NCBI GenBank assembly: GCA_020632875.1
Contig: JACKET010000010.1
Coordinates: 62,001 to 126,000 of the forward strand
From: Alphaproteobacteria bacterium
GTDB taxonomy: Bacteria > Myxococcota_A > UBA796 > GCA-2862545
Length of the DNA: 64,000 nt
Reading direction: 5' to 3'
Position 1 is the stretch's first letter, and the number at the start of each line of letters is the position of its first letter. Made by a program: the position numbers and the translations under genes. Shown here in pieces: positions 51,066 through 62,000 of the stretch. The notes beneath the pieces were generated by a model that saw only the letters and a list, made by a program, of their open reading frames with translations, was not told the origin of the DNA and did no database searches.

Positions 51066-51986
51066 TCAGCCCCCGACCAGGTCGCACACCACGGGGTGGT
51101 GGTCGAAGTACACACCCGCGTAGACGGGCGCCGTGCCCGCCGTGACGCCCGGCGTGAAGCAGTCGCCCACCAGCGTGTCGCTGGCCATGTGGTCGATGGT
51201 CACGATGCCCTGGTACGACGGCTCGGAGTCGGGCCCGACCGCGGTGATCCAGTGGAACCCGGTGCCCTCGCCCACGTGCGCGTCCCACGCCGCGGCGCTC
51301 GTGTCGACACCCACCCAGCGGCCCGGGTCGGTGTTGAGGTCGCCGAGGATCAGGTTCACGTCGCCGCTGGCGAGCCCGCCGGGCGCGAAGATCGCCTCGA
51401 CCTGGGCGGCCCGGCAGGCCTGGTCGGCCTCGGCGAGCCCGCTGTTCCCGTGCACGCTCACGACCGTCGCCACACCGGGGATGTCGATCCGCGCCACGCG
51501 GGCGCCGCTCCCGCAGCCCTCGACCTCGAATCCCTCCATCGGGCCGGCGATCGCGCCGAGCCGCTCGTGGACGGCCACGCACTTGTCGGGCTTCCCGGGA
51601 TGGCAGACGACCTGGTAGTCCGCACCCGTCACGTGCTCGGCGACGGTCGCTCCGCCGTCCCAGCCGTCGCAGTAGAACCCCGCCTGGGCGTCGGCCGGGA
51701 TGGTGGCGCAGTCCGCCGGGTCGAAGATCTCCTGGAACGCCACGATGTCGGCGTCGGCCCCGGCCAGGAACGCCGCGACCGCGTCGACGGCCGGCGCCCA
51801 GGCGAGGCCGTCGCCGTAGTACTGGTCGGACCACGCGGCCTGCACGTCGCCGTACCCGTCGAAGGTCGGGTCGTGCGCGAGGCCCTCGGTCGTGCCCGTG
51901 TTGAAGGTGATGGCCCGGAACGACGCGGGCTCGACGGGGTCGGTGGCAGACGGCCCGGAGCACGCGACGAGGAGGGCCGCGATCAT
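51066..51986 (-). CDS. Endonuclease/exonuclease/phosphatase-fold lipoprotein
   Basis: 306 residues. Signal ending in LLVAC. The EEP motifs are in order: ITFNTGT, IVAFQEI (metal Glu), SVHGNSG, LILGDLNTDP (Asp and Asn) and the final FDHHPVVCDL. The fold includes DNases, sphingomyelinases and inositol phosphatases; secreted forms here could be nuclease or phosphodiesterase. Its ATG shares a base with the stop of the preceding gene, and the SGNH lipoprotein follows after one base, so three genes form an operon. Confidence 0.83.
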   Translation of the reverse strand: MIAALLVACSGPSATDPVEPASFRAITFNTGTTEGLAHDPTFDGYGDVQAAWSDQYYGDGLAWAPAVDAVAAFLAGADADIVAFQEIFDPADCATIPADAQAGFYCDGWDGGATVAEHVTGADYQVVCHPGKPDKCVAVHERLGAIAGPMEGFEVEGCGSGARVARIDIPGVATVVSVHGNSGLAEADQACRAAQVEAIFAPGGLASGDVNLILGDLNTDPGRWVGVDTSAAAWDAHVGEGTGFHWITAVGPDSEPSYQGIVTIDHMASDTLVGDCFTPGVTAGTAPVYAGVYFDHHPVVCDLVGG

Positions 51987-52993
51987 CAGTCGTCGAGGTC
52001 TTCGAGCTGGTCGAGGTCGACGTCGAGCGCCGAGCGCTCGGTGAGCGACGAGGTCGTGGTGCCCACCCCGAAGCCCACGTCGCTGCCGGGCGCGAAGCCG
52101 GTCGCCTCGGGCAGCGTGGGGTCGCAGAGCTGCACGTACCAGTCGCGGACGACCTTGTTCTCCTGGTCCATGAACTGGGCGAACCGCGGCATCGTGTCTT
52201 CGGCGTCGAGGTAGGCGACGGCGGGCGTGGCCTGCTCGGACCGCACGCAGTGCACGAACTTGTTCCGGATCTGCGTGGTCTTGAGGTAGCTCTGCACCTC
52301 TTCGCGGCACCGGCCCATCTTCTTGCGGTTGCCCTTCTCGCAGATCTCGAGCTGCGAATCCGCGAGGAAGCGCCACCACTTCTGCGACATGGCGTCTTCT
52401 TTCGCCTCTTCGGTCTTCCCGACCTGCACGGCGAGCTGCGTCTCGGTCTCGCGGAGGCGCGTGGACGTGGCGACCAGCGCTTCGGTGAGCTGCCGCTTCT
52501 CTTCTTCGGCCTGGAACAGCTGGCGGGTGACGGACGCGAGCTGGTCGCGCGCCCCGTTGAGCTGGCGCTGCAGGTCGTAGATCTCGGCCTCGAGCTCGGT
52601 CGCGCGCTGCTGCGTGATGCCCGCGGGACGCTTGCCCTCCGTGTCGGCGGCCAGCGAGCTCGCCTTGGTGCGGCGGGTGTCGAGCTTCGCCTCGAGCGCG
52701 AGCACCTTCTGCTCGTACTCGTCGCGCTCGCGTTCGAGCGCCGAGATCCGCTCGTTCGCGGTCTTCAGCTCTTCGCCGCGGATCTGGCCGCACTTGAACT
52801 CGATCTGGTCGGCGCTGAACGCGTCGAGCTGCAGCCGGGCGACCTGCTCGTCGGTGGGCGCCACGGTCTTCGGCTTCACGGCCCAGCCGACGCCGAACCC
52901 CACGCCGACGCCCACGAGGAGCCCGATGATCGAGGTGACGATCGGCAGCCCGATGGCGAGGTTCGCGAGTTCGGATCGGGAGAGCTTCGGCAC
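51986..52993 (-). CDS. Membrane-anchored coiled-coil protein
   Basis: 335 residues. One Gly/Val-rich membrane helix (about 12-40, with GVGVGFGVG) is followed by a long coiled coil (about 65-205, LKTANERISALERERDEYEQKV, QLNGARDQLASVTRQLFQAEEEK) and a C-terminal globular part (210-335) with several cysteines (EICEKGNRKKMGRC). The tail is acidic. GTG start with AAAGGAG five bases upstream. First gene of the EEP/SGNH operon, immediately 3' of the PKS gene on the same strand with a 49-base gap. Confidence 0.68.
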   Translation of the reverse strand: MPKLSRSELANLAIGLPIVTSIIGLLVGVGVGFGVGWAVKPKTVAPTDEQVARLQLDAFSADQIEFKCGQIRGEELKTANERISALERERDEYEQKVLALEAKLDTRRTKASSLAADTEGKRPAGITQQRATELEAEIYDLQRQLNGARDQLASVTRQLFQAEEEKRQLTEALVATSTRLRETETQLAVQVGKTEEAKEDAMSQKWWRFLADSQLEICEKGNRKKMGRCREEVQSYLKTTQIRNKFVHCVRSEQATPAVAYLDAEDTMPRFAQFMDQENKVVRDWYVQLCDPTLPEATGFAPGSDVGFGVGTTTSSLTERSALDVDLDQLEDLDD

Positions 52994-53042
52994 CGCGGCT
53001 CCTTTCGCGACGGTGTCTATCCGGATTCGCCGATTGTGGCTG

Positions 53043-56000
53043 CTACTGGTCCGCCCGCGGCGGCGGGCCCCGGTGCTCGGTGGCGTCCTGCGGCGGGTGC
53101 GTCAGGCCCATCGCGGTCCACATGATCGCCGCGCCCACGACCAGGGCCCACAGCGCGACCAGCGCGTGGGTGACGGGCGGACGGAGGTACCACTCGACCT
53201 CGTCGACCGGCGTCGCGGCCGCGGCGAATGGCGCCTCGGCCGCGGGGAGCGTGGACAGGAGGATCGCCGCGATCTCCTCGACCGAGGGACCGCCGATGAG
53301 GCGTGCGATGGGGACCTCGAACCCGCCGTCGTCGAGCCCGTTGCGGACCTGGACCGCCATCAGCGAGTCCATCCCGTAGTCCCCGAGCGGACGGCCCGGG
53401 TCGACGGGCGAATCCGCGGGGATCCGCAGGACGTCGCGGGCGACGCGCTCGATCCACACGAGCAACGCCGCGTGCCGGTCGGGGGCGTCGAGGATGCGGT
53501 CGCGCTCGGACCGTGACGCCTCCGCCGCAAGGGACGGGCGCCTCCACCCGAACGCCTCGACCAGCGGCGAGCCCTCGGCGGGGACGAAGCGACTCCAGTC
53601 CATCGGGAGGACGAGCGTGTGGGCGCGGCCGGACGCGAGGAGGCGATCGAGCGCGACGAGGCCGTCGGCGACGGGGAGCGTGCGGATACCCCGGGAGCGC
53701 TGCGCGGCCTGGAGGCGGGCGTCCATCGCGGCGGCCATGCCGACCTCCGCCCACGGTCCCCAGCCGATCGACACGGCGGGGAAGCCCTCCCGACGCCACC
53801 GGGCCGCGAGGCCGTCGAGCGCGGCGTTCGCCGCGGCATAGGGGACCTGGCCCGCCGAGCCCATCGTCGCGGAGGCCGAGGAGAACAGCGCGAAGAAGCC
53901 GTCCGGGTCGGCGAGCCCGTCGGGGAGCGCTTCGTGGAGGGCGAGCGCACCGCGGACCTTCGCGCGGAGGGCGTTCGCGATGCGCTCCGGCGTCTGGGAC
54001 GCGAGGGCCGCATCCTCGAGGACCCCGGCTGCGTGGAGGACCCCGCCCACCGGGTACTTCGCGGTGGCGAGGGCCTCGCGGACCGAAGAGGCGTCGGACA
54101 CGTCGCAGGCCAGGCCGCGGACGGTGTCGGGCAGGCCGGCGAGCGCTTCGGGGCGGGGGTTCCGCGACAGGAGGAGGACCTCGCCCGCACCGCGCTCCGC
54201 GAGCCATCCGGCCACGGCGAGCCCGAGGCCGCCGAACCCGCCGCTCACGACGTAGGACCGGTCGCCGTGGATCGCGACAGAGCCGTGCAGGACGGACGCT
54301 TCGCGGAGGCGGGCGGCGCGGACGCCGTCGGGGCCGACACGGAGGTGCGGCTCCCCTTCGATCAGGCCGTCGACCAGGGCTTCGGCGCTGCCCTCGAGCT
54401 CGACGAGCACCGCGTCGCGCTGCTCGGCCCACGCCGCCCGGAAGAACCCGCGGACCGCGAGGGCCAGCCCGTCGCCCCGCACCGCCACGACGCGCGGGCC
54501 CGGGGTGCCCTGCCACGCGGCGAGGAGCCCGGACAGCGCGGCTTCGAGCGCATCGGCATCGTCGATCGGACCCACGATGTGGATCGGCATCCCCTCTGGA
54601 GAGGCCCGGCCCGCGGCGGTGAGCGCGGCCTGCACCTCGGGATCGTCGGACCGGAAGGGGCCTGCGAGCCTTGGCCCGTCGACCGGCACCCAGTCGAGCT
54701 CGAGCAGCGCGTCGTCGAGAGCGCCCGCGAGCCCGGGGTACTCCGGCAGGTCGAGCCAGCAGCGGACCCGCGCGAACGGGGTGGTGGGCAGCTCAACCGG
54801 CCCGGGGTCGGGCAGCTCCGGCGAGAGGTCGACCGCCACGCCGTCCGTCCACAGCGCACCGGCCGCGTCGAGCAGCTGCGCGCGGTCGGCGACCTTCCGG
54901 TGGAGCGAGCCCACCGCCATCGCGCCCGGCACGAGCTGGAGCACGTGCCCCGCCAGCACGGGATGCGGGCCGACCTCGAGCCACGTCGTGATGCCGGCGT
55001 CCTTCGCGGCGCGCACCCCGTCCGCGAACCGCACGGCGCTGCGCACCTGGCGCGCCCAGTAGCCCGGCTCCGGCGGGGTCTTCGCGAGAGTACCGTCGAC
55101 ATTGCGACCCACGGGGACCCGCGCCTCGTGCCACACGAGCCGGCTCGCGACCTCGGTGAGCCCGGCGAGCATGGGCTCCATCAGCGCCGAGTGGAATGCG
55201 TGCGACACGGTGAGCTCGCGCGACCGCGTGCCCTCCGGGAGCCGCTTCAGCAGGGCGCGCACCGCGTCGGTTCGCCCGGAGACCACGACCTCGTCGGGGT
55301 TGTTGATGCCCGCGATCTCCACACCCGCGTCCAGCAGCCCGCCGACGACGGCCTCGCTCGCGAAGACGGCCGCCATCGCGCCGTCGCGTGGCAGGTCTGC
55401 CATGGCATTCGCCCGGGCGCACACGAGCTCGACGCCGTCCGCCAGCGACAGCATGCCGGCCCACGTCGCCGCGACGAGCTCCCCGACCGAGTGGCCGAGC
55501 ACGACGTCGGCCTCGACGCCCCGCTCGCGCCACCACGACGCCAGGCCCCACTCCACGGCGAACAGGGCGGGCTGGGTGAACCGCGTGTCGTCGACGGCGT
55601 CGTCGGCCATGGCCTCCCACAGGGGCCGCGGCAGGAAGCGGTCGGCCAGCGCGCACACGTCGTCCACCGCAGTGCGGAAGACCGCGTCGGCCTCGTACAG
55701 TGCGCGCGCCATGCCCGGCGACTGCGCCCCCTGCCCGGTGAACAGCAGAGCGACGCGCGGAGCGGGATTCGCGCGGCGCACGGGGCCCGGCACGCCGTCC
55801 ACGAGCACGGCGCGGTGGTCGAAGTGCCGGCGCCGCCACAGGGCTCCGGCGACCGCACCGCTGCCGAGGGCCTCCAGCGCGGGCTGGATGCGCTCGATCT
55901 GCGCGAGCACCGCGGCCTCGCCAGGCGCCGAGACCGGGATCAGCGCGGCGTGCGAGCGCACGGGCGCCGGGCGGGCCGCGCCGGGCGCGACCACGACGTG

Positions 56001-59000
56001 GGCGTTCGTCCCCGAGAGCCCGAAGCCCGACACCCCGGCGTTCTGCGGCCCCTCCCAGAGCGTGGGTGCGGTGGGGATGCGCATCGCACCGAGCGCGATC
56101 TCGGGGTTCAGCTCCGCGAGGTGCAGGTGCGGCGCGATCTCGCCGTGCTGTTGCTGCAGCACGACCTTCATCAGCGCGGCGACGCCCGCGGCCTGCTCGA
56201 GGTGCCCGATCTGCGTCTTCACGCTGGCGAGCCACAGCGGCGCCTCGCCGAACACGCGCTGCAGCGCGCGCACCTCGATGGGGTCGCCGAGCTTCGTGCC
56301 CGTGCCGTGGGCCTCGATGTACGTCACGTCGCCAGGCTGCAGGCCCGACCGCCGCAGCGCCTCGGCCACCACGCGCTCCTGCGCGGACCCGTTGGGCACC
56401 GTGAGCCCGCTGCTCGGCCCGTCGTGGTTCACGGCGGTGCCCTTCACGACCGCGAGCACGGGCATCCCGCGCGCCTCGGCGTCGGAGAGCCGCATCAGCG
56501 CGAGCATCCCCGCGCCCTCGCCGCGCCCGTAGCCGTCCGCTCCGGCGTCGAAGGTCTTGCACCGCCCGTCCGGCGCGAGCGCACGGAGCTGGGAGAGGTA
56601 CACGTGGTTGTCGGGCGACAGCATCAGCGAGACACCGCCCGCGAGGGCCGCGTCGCAGTCGCCGCTGCGCAGGGCCTCGGCGGCGAGGTGCACCGCGACC
56701 AGGCTCGAGCTGCACGCCGTGTTGAAGGCCACCGCGGGGCCGTGCACGCCGAGCGAGAAGGCGATCCGCCCCGCCGCGAACGACGCCTCGTTCCCGGTGC
56801 CCGCGTACTCGTCCGGGTAGAACGGAGCGCCGGCCGCCCGGAACCGGTTCAGGTAGCTCGACTCGGGGATGCCGCAGAACACCCCGATGCTCGAGCCCTT
56901 CAGGCCCGAGCCCGCGAGCCCGGCGCGCTCCAGCGCCTCGTGGCTCACCTCGAGCAGCAGGCGCTGCTGGGGGTCGAGCGAGGCGGCCTCGCGCGGCGAC
57001 ATCCCGAAGAACAGCGGGTCGAACCGGTCGATCCCGTCGACGAACGCGGCCTCCCGCACGTAGGACTTCCCGGGGGTCGCGGGCTCCGGGTCGAACCACC
57101 GATCCGCGTCCCACCGGTCCGCCGGGACGCGGGTCACGGCGTCCCGACCGCTCCGGAGCAGCTCCCAGAAGGCCTCGGGCGTGTCCACCCCTCCGGGGAA
57201 CCGGCACGCCATCCCGACGATCGCGATGTCGGCGTCGTCGACCCGACCGAGCATCGAGGCCGACAGGACGGGGGCCTCCGCGGGCTGGAGCCATGCGACG
57301 ACCGCCTCGACGGACCCGTGCTCGAAGGCGATCGTGCCCGGCACGTCGCGGCCGAGGTCCTTCGCGAGACCGGCCGCGAGCTCGACCGCGGTGAGCGAGT
57401 CCATGCCCGCGTCGAAGAAGCCCTGGCGAGGATCCAGCGCCTCAGGCTCGAGCCCGAGGACCCGGGCCGCGCGCCGCCGCACGAGGTCGAACACGTCGTG
57501 GGCGACCGGCCCGGCGCGCCGCTCGGGCCGCGGCGGGAGCACGTCCGCGAAGAGGGCCGGAGCCCGCATCACCGCGCCGAACACGTCCCAGTCGACCTCC
57601 GCGACCACGCCGTCGCAGGAGAGGATCGCTTCGGCCGCCACACGCGGCGACAGCGCCTTCAGCCCGCGCGCCGCGAGCCAGGCTTCGCCCTCGGCGTCCA
57701 GCAGGCCGCCCCGCACGGTCCCGAGCGCCACGACGCGCGCGAGCTGCCCACGGGCACGGCGCCCCGCGGCGATCCCGTCGAGCGCGGCGTTCGCGGCGGC
57801 GTAGGCGACCTGCCCGGCGCTCCCCCAGACCGCCGCGATGCTCGACACGAGCACGAAGAAGTCGAGGTCCGGGAACAGCGCGTCGAGGGCCCTCGCGCCA
57901 TCGACCTTCGCCGCGAACACGGCCCGCAGGCCCGCTTCGTCCTCCTCGGCCCACGGCACCCGCCGGCCCGTGCCCGCGCAGTGCACGACGCCGCGCACGT
58001 CCCGTCCCGCCAGCCCCGCGCGCACGGCCTCCGCATCGGAGAGGTCCGCGTTCACGACCTCGATGCCGTCCCAGGGCTCCGCGGCGCGCGACAGCACGAC
58101 CACCCGCGCCCCGCGCGCTCGCCAAGCCTCGGCCACGGCGCGCCCGATCGCGCCGGACCCGCCCGTGACGAGCACTTCGCCGTCCGGCACGGGCAGCCGC
58201 CCCACGGGCTTCGCGCGGACCAGGCGGCGCACCCGACGGTCCGGGAAGCAGCCGACCTCCCCGCCCGACACGTGCGCCAGGCCCGTCTCGAGCGGCACAT
58301 CCGGGCCACACACCACGAGACCGCCCACCCGTTCGGGCTCTTCGAGGGCCAGGGCGCGCGCGAAGCCGACGGCAGCGCTCCCCTCGCGGGTCACGATCGC
58401 GAGCGGCCGCCCCCGCGCGGCGGCGTCCCGCACGGCCTCGAGCAGGCCCCCGGGCGCGTCGCCCTCCTCCATCCACACGTCCGACGTGCCGGGAGACGCG
58501 GGCTCCGCGGGCTCCGCGCGCCACTCGGCCCGATAGACGAGGCGCTCCGGCACGGCCGGCGCATCCGCCTCCCGGTCCACCCAGTGCCGGACGCGGTGGA
58601 AGGGCGTCGGAGGCAGCAGCCCGGGCCGCGATGCGCCCGTCACGGCCGCCCAGTCGGGCTCGACGCCCGCGGCCCACAACGCCCCGACGGCGCGGTACAG
58701 GTCCGCCGAGCCGCCATCGAGCGTCAGGGTCGAGACGAACCGCCCCTCGACGGTCCGGGCGGCCATCCGCGAGAGCACGGCGCGCGGCCCGACCTCGAGG
58801 AACACCCGCGCCCCGAGGTCCACGAGCGTCTGCATCCCAGCGCCGAAGTGGACCGCCTCGCGGATCAGCCCGGCCCAGTGCGCCGGATCGTGGACCCGCT
58901 CGCCGGCCCGGGCGCCATCCGCATTCGTGACGAACGGGATGCGCGGCGTGCGGAACGACACCCCGGCCACGGCCTCGCGGAACGGCTCCACCGCCGGCTC

Positions 59001-62000
59001 GACGAGGCGCGAATGGAACGCGTGGCTCACCTTCAGGAACCGGGCCTCGACGCCCAGCCGCGCCACGACGGCTTCGACCGCGGCGCGCTCCCCCGCGAGC
59101 ACGGTCTCGATCGACCCGTTCAGACCGGAGATGTCGACCGGATCGTCGCCGATCGCCGCGCGCACGCGGTCGGCGTCGCAGAACACCGCCGCGGACGTGC
59201 CTCCGGCGGGCAGTGCGCCCATCAGCTCGCCGCGGCGGATCACGAGCCGCAGCGCGTCGTCCGCATCGAGCACGCCGGCCGCGACCGCCGCGCTCCACTC
59301 GCCGAGGCTGTGGCCCATCACCAGGTCGGGCTGGAGCCCGCGCGACCGCAGCCAGTCGGCGAGGGCGAGCTCGAGGGCGAGCGTGCAGGGCTGGGTGATG
59401 GCGGTGTGGTCGAGGTCGTCGCTGTCGAGCAGGGCGCGCAGATCGAGGCCGTGCTCGGCCATCACCGCGGCGCAGCGCTCGAAGGTGGCCGCGAACACGG
59501 GCTCGTCGAGCAGAGCGAGCCCCATGCCGCGCCACTGGGCGCCCTGGCCGGTGAAGAGCCACGCGACCTTCCCCTCGACCACGGGCTCGGGGTCGGACCA
59601 CGCGCCATCGACGGCCCAGGTGCGGACCGGGGCGGGCCGGCGGACCTCGCCGAGCGCGCGGGGATCGGCGTCCTGGCGGTTCGCGATGGCGGCTTCGACG
59701 GTCGCGCCGCTCGCGACCAGCAGCCGGTGCGCACGGGGCGGGGCCGGGTCGTCGGCGAGGGCCGGGCCGCGCTCGAGCACGACGTGGGCGTTGGTGCCGC
59801 TGATCCCGAAGCTGCTGACCGCCGCGAATCGCGCGCTCCAGTCGGCCTTCGCGGTATCGATCGCGATGCCGTCGAGCGCGAGCTCGGGGTTGGGCGTGAC
59901 GAGGTTGCGATGCGGCGGCACGACGCGGTGGTGCAGCGCGAGGGTCGCGCGCAGCAGCCCCGCGACGCCGGCACCGGCTTCGAGGTGGCCCACGTTCGTC
60001 TTGATCGAGCCGACGTGCAGCGGCTCGGCGCGGTCCTGGCCGTCGACGTAGACCGAGCGTGCGGCTTCGATCTCGATGGGGTCGCCGAGGCGCGTGCCCG
60101 TGCCGTGAGCCTCGAGCAGGCCCACGTCGGCGGGGTCGACGCGGGCATCGGCGAGGGCGGCGCGGATCACGGCGCGCTGGGCCGAGCCGTTCGGTACCGT
60201 GAGCCCGCTGCTGGCGCCGTCGTGGTTCACGGCGCTGCCGCGCACGACGGCCCAGATGCGGTCCCCGTCGGCCTCGGCGTCTTCGAGGCGCTTCAGGACG
60301 AGCATCCCGACGCCCTCGCCGCGCCCGTAGCCGTCGGCCGAGGCGTCGAAGGTCTTGCACCGGCCGTCGGGGGCGAGCGCGCGGATCTGGGACAGCTGGA
60401 CGGTCGTGTCGGGCGCGGTGATCGCGTTCACGCCGCCCGCGAGCGCCACGCGGCACTGGCCGGCCCGCAGCGCCTGGACTGCGAGGTGCACGGTGACGAG
60501 CGAGCTCGAGCACGCCGTGTCGACTGCGATGGCGGGCCCCTGCAGGCCGAGGACGTAGGCCACGCGCCCCGCCGCGAAGCTGCTCTCGTTGCCCGTGCCG
60601 GAGTACGGATCGGGCTCGGCGTCGACGTCGAGCGGATCGAACCGCCGTCCGTACTCCGAGCGACCGATGCCGACGTAGACCCCCGTGAGCGCCCGACCGA
60701 GTCGATCGGCGCGGATCCCCGCGTGCTCGAGGGCCTGGAGGCTCGCTTCGAGGACGAGCCGCTGCTGCGGATCGAGCCGCGACGCCTCGCGGGGCGCGAT
60801 GCCGAACGCCGCGGCGTCGAAGCGCTCGATGTCGTCGAGCAGGCCGGCGTGGCGGACGTAGGTGCGGCCAGGGGTCGCGGGCGTGGGGTCGTACAGCGCG
60901 TCGATGTCCCAGCGATCGATGCGGCGCACGCCATCCCCGCCGGACACGAGGAAGTCCCAGAGCGCGTCGGGCCCCTCGACCCCTCCGGGCAGCCGGCACC
61001 CGATCCCCACGATGGCGACGGCTCCACCCGTCGCCGGGCCAGCTGCGACCTCGGCGACGGCGGGCTCCTCGCCGCCCAGGAAGCGCACGAGCGCCGCCCG
61101 GCTGGGATGGTCGAACGCGATGCTCGCGGGCAGATCGCGGTGCAGCGCCGCGGCCAGCCGGGTGCGGAGCTCGGCCGCCATGAGCGAGTCCATGCCGGCG
61201 TCGAAGAAGCCCTGGTCGGCGGGCGGCGGGTCGGAGCGACCGAGAACGCGGGCGACCTCGCGCGCCACGAGCGCCGGGACGTCCGTGGGCTCGGCGGGCT
61301 CGGCGGGTGCGGGCGGAGCGAGCTCGTCGAGCACGGACGACGGAACGGCGCGGGCCCAGCGCTCCCAGTCGAACGGCGCGACGACGAGCACGGGCTCGGC
61401 GCTGCCGCGGACGGCGAGCACGAGATCGAGGCACTCCCCCACCCCGAGCTCGCGGGCGCCGACGCTCGCGAACCGGTCGGCGAGGCCCGCCGTCATGGAC
61501 GTTCCCGCGATGGGACCGGGCGCGACGCACCAGGTACGGGCCCCCTGTGCGGTGCGCCAGCGCGCGAAGCCCTCGAGCCACGCGTTCGCCGCGGCGTACG
61601 CGGCCTGGCCGGGGTTGCCGAGCACCGCGGCCGCCGACCCGACCAGCACGAGCTCGGCGTCGGGCGCGACCTCGTTGAGGCGCCAGGCCCCGTCGACCTT
61701 GGCGTGAAGCGCGGCTTCGAGCGTGTCGGCGTCCACGGCGTCGGACGGCGCGTCGTCGCGGGCCCCGGCGAGGTGGAAGATCAGGTCGGGCGGGACCTCG
61801 GCGGCGAGCGGCACGAGGTTGTCGGTCACGTCGCCCTGGACGCTGCGGACGTGCGGCCCGAGCCGCAGGAGCTCGTCCTCCGGGATGCCGGACCGCGAGA
61901 CGAGCACGAGCGAATCGACCTCTTTCGCGAGCCGACGCGCGAGCTGGCGCCCGAGATCGCCGCTGGCGCCGGTCACCCAGACGGTGCGCCCGAGCGGCGG

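Noticed and set aside
53730..54920. A dehydratase or enoylreductase domain between AT3 and KR3
   Set aside because: No H-x-x-x-G-x-x-x-x-P or ER nucleotide motif is seen, and the AT-KR distance is filled by the structural half of the KR. The same holds for the other modules.
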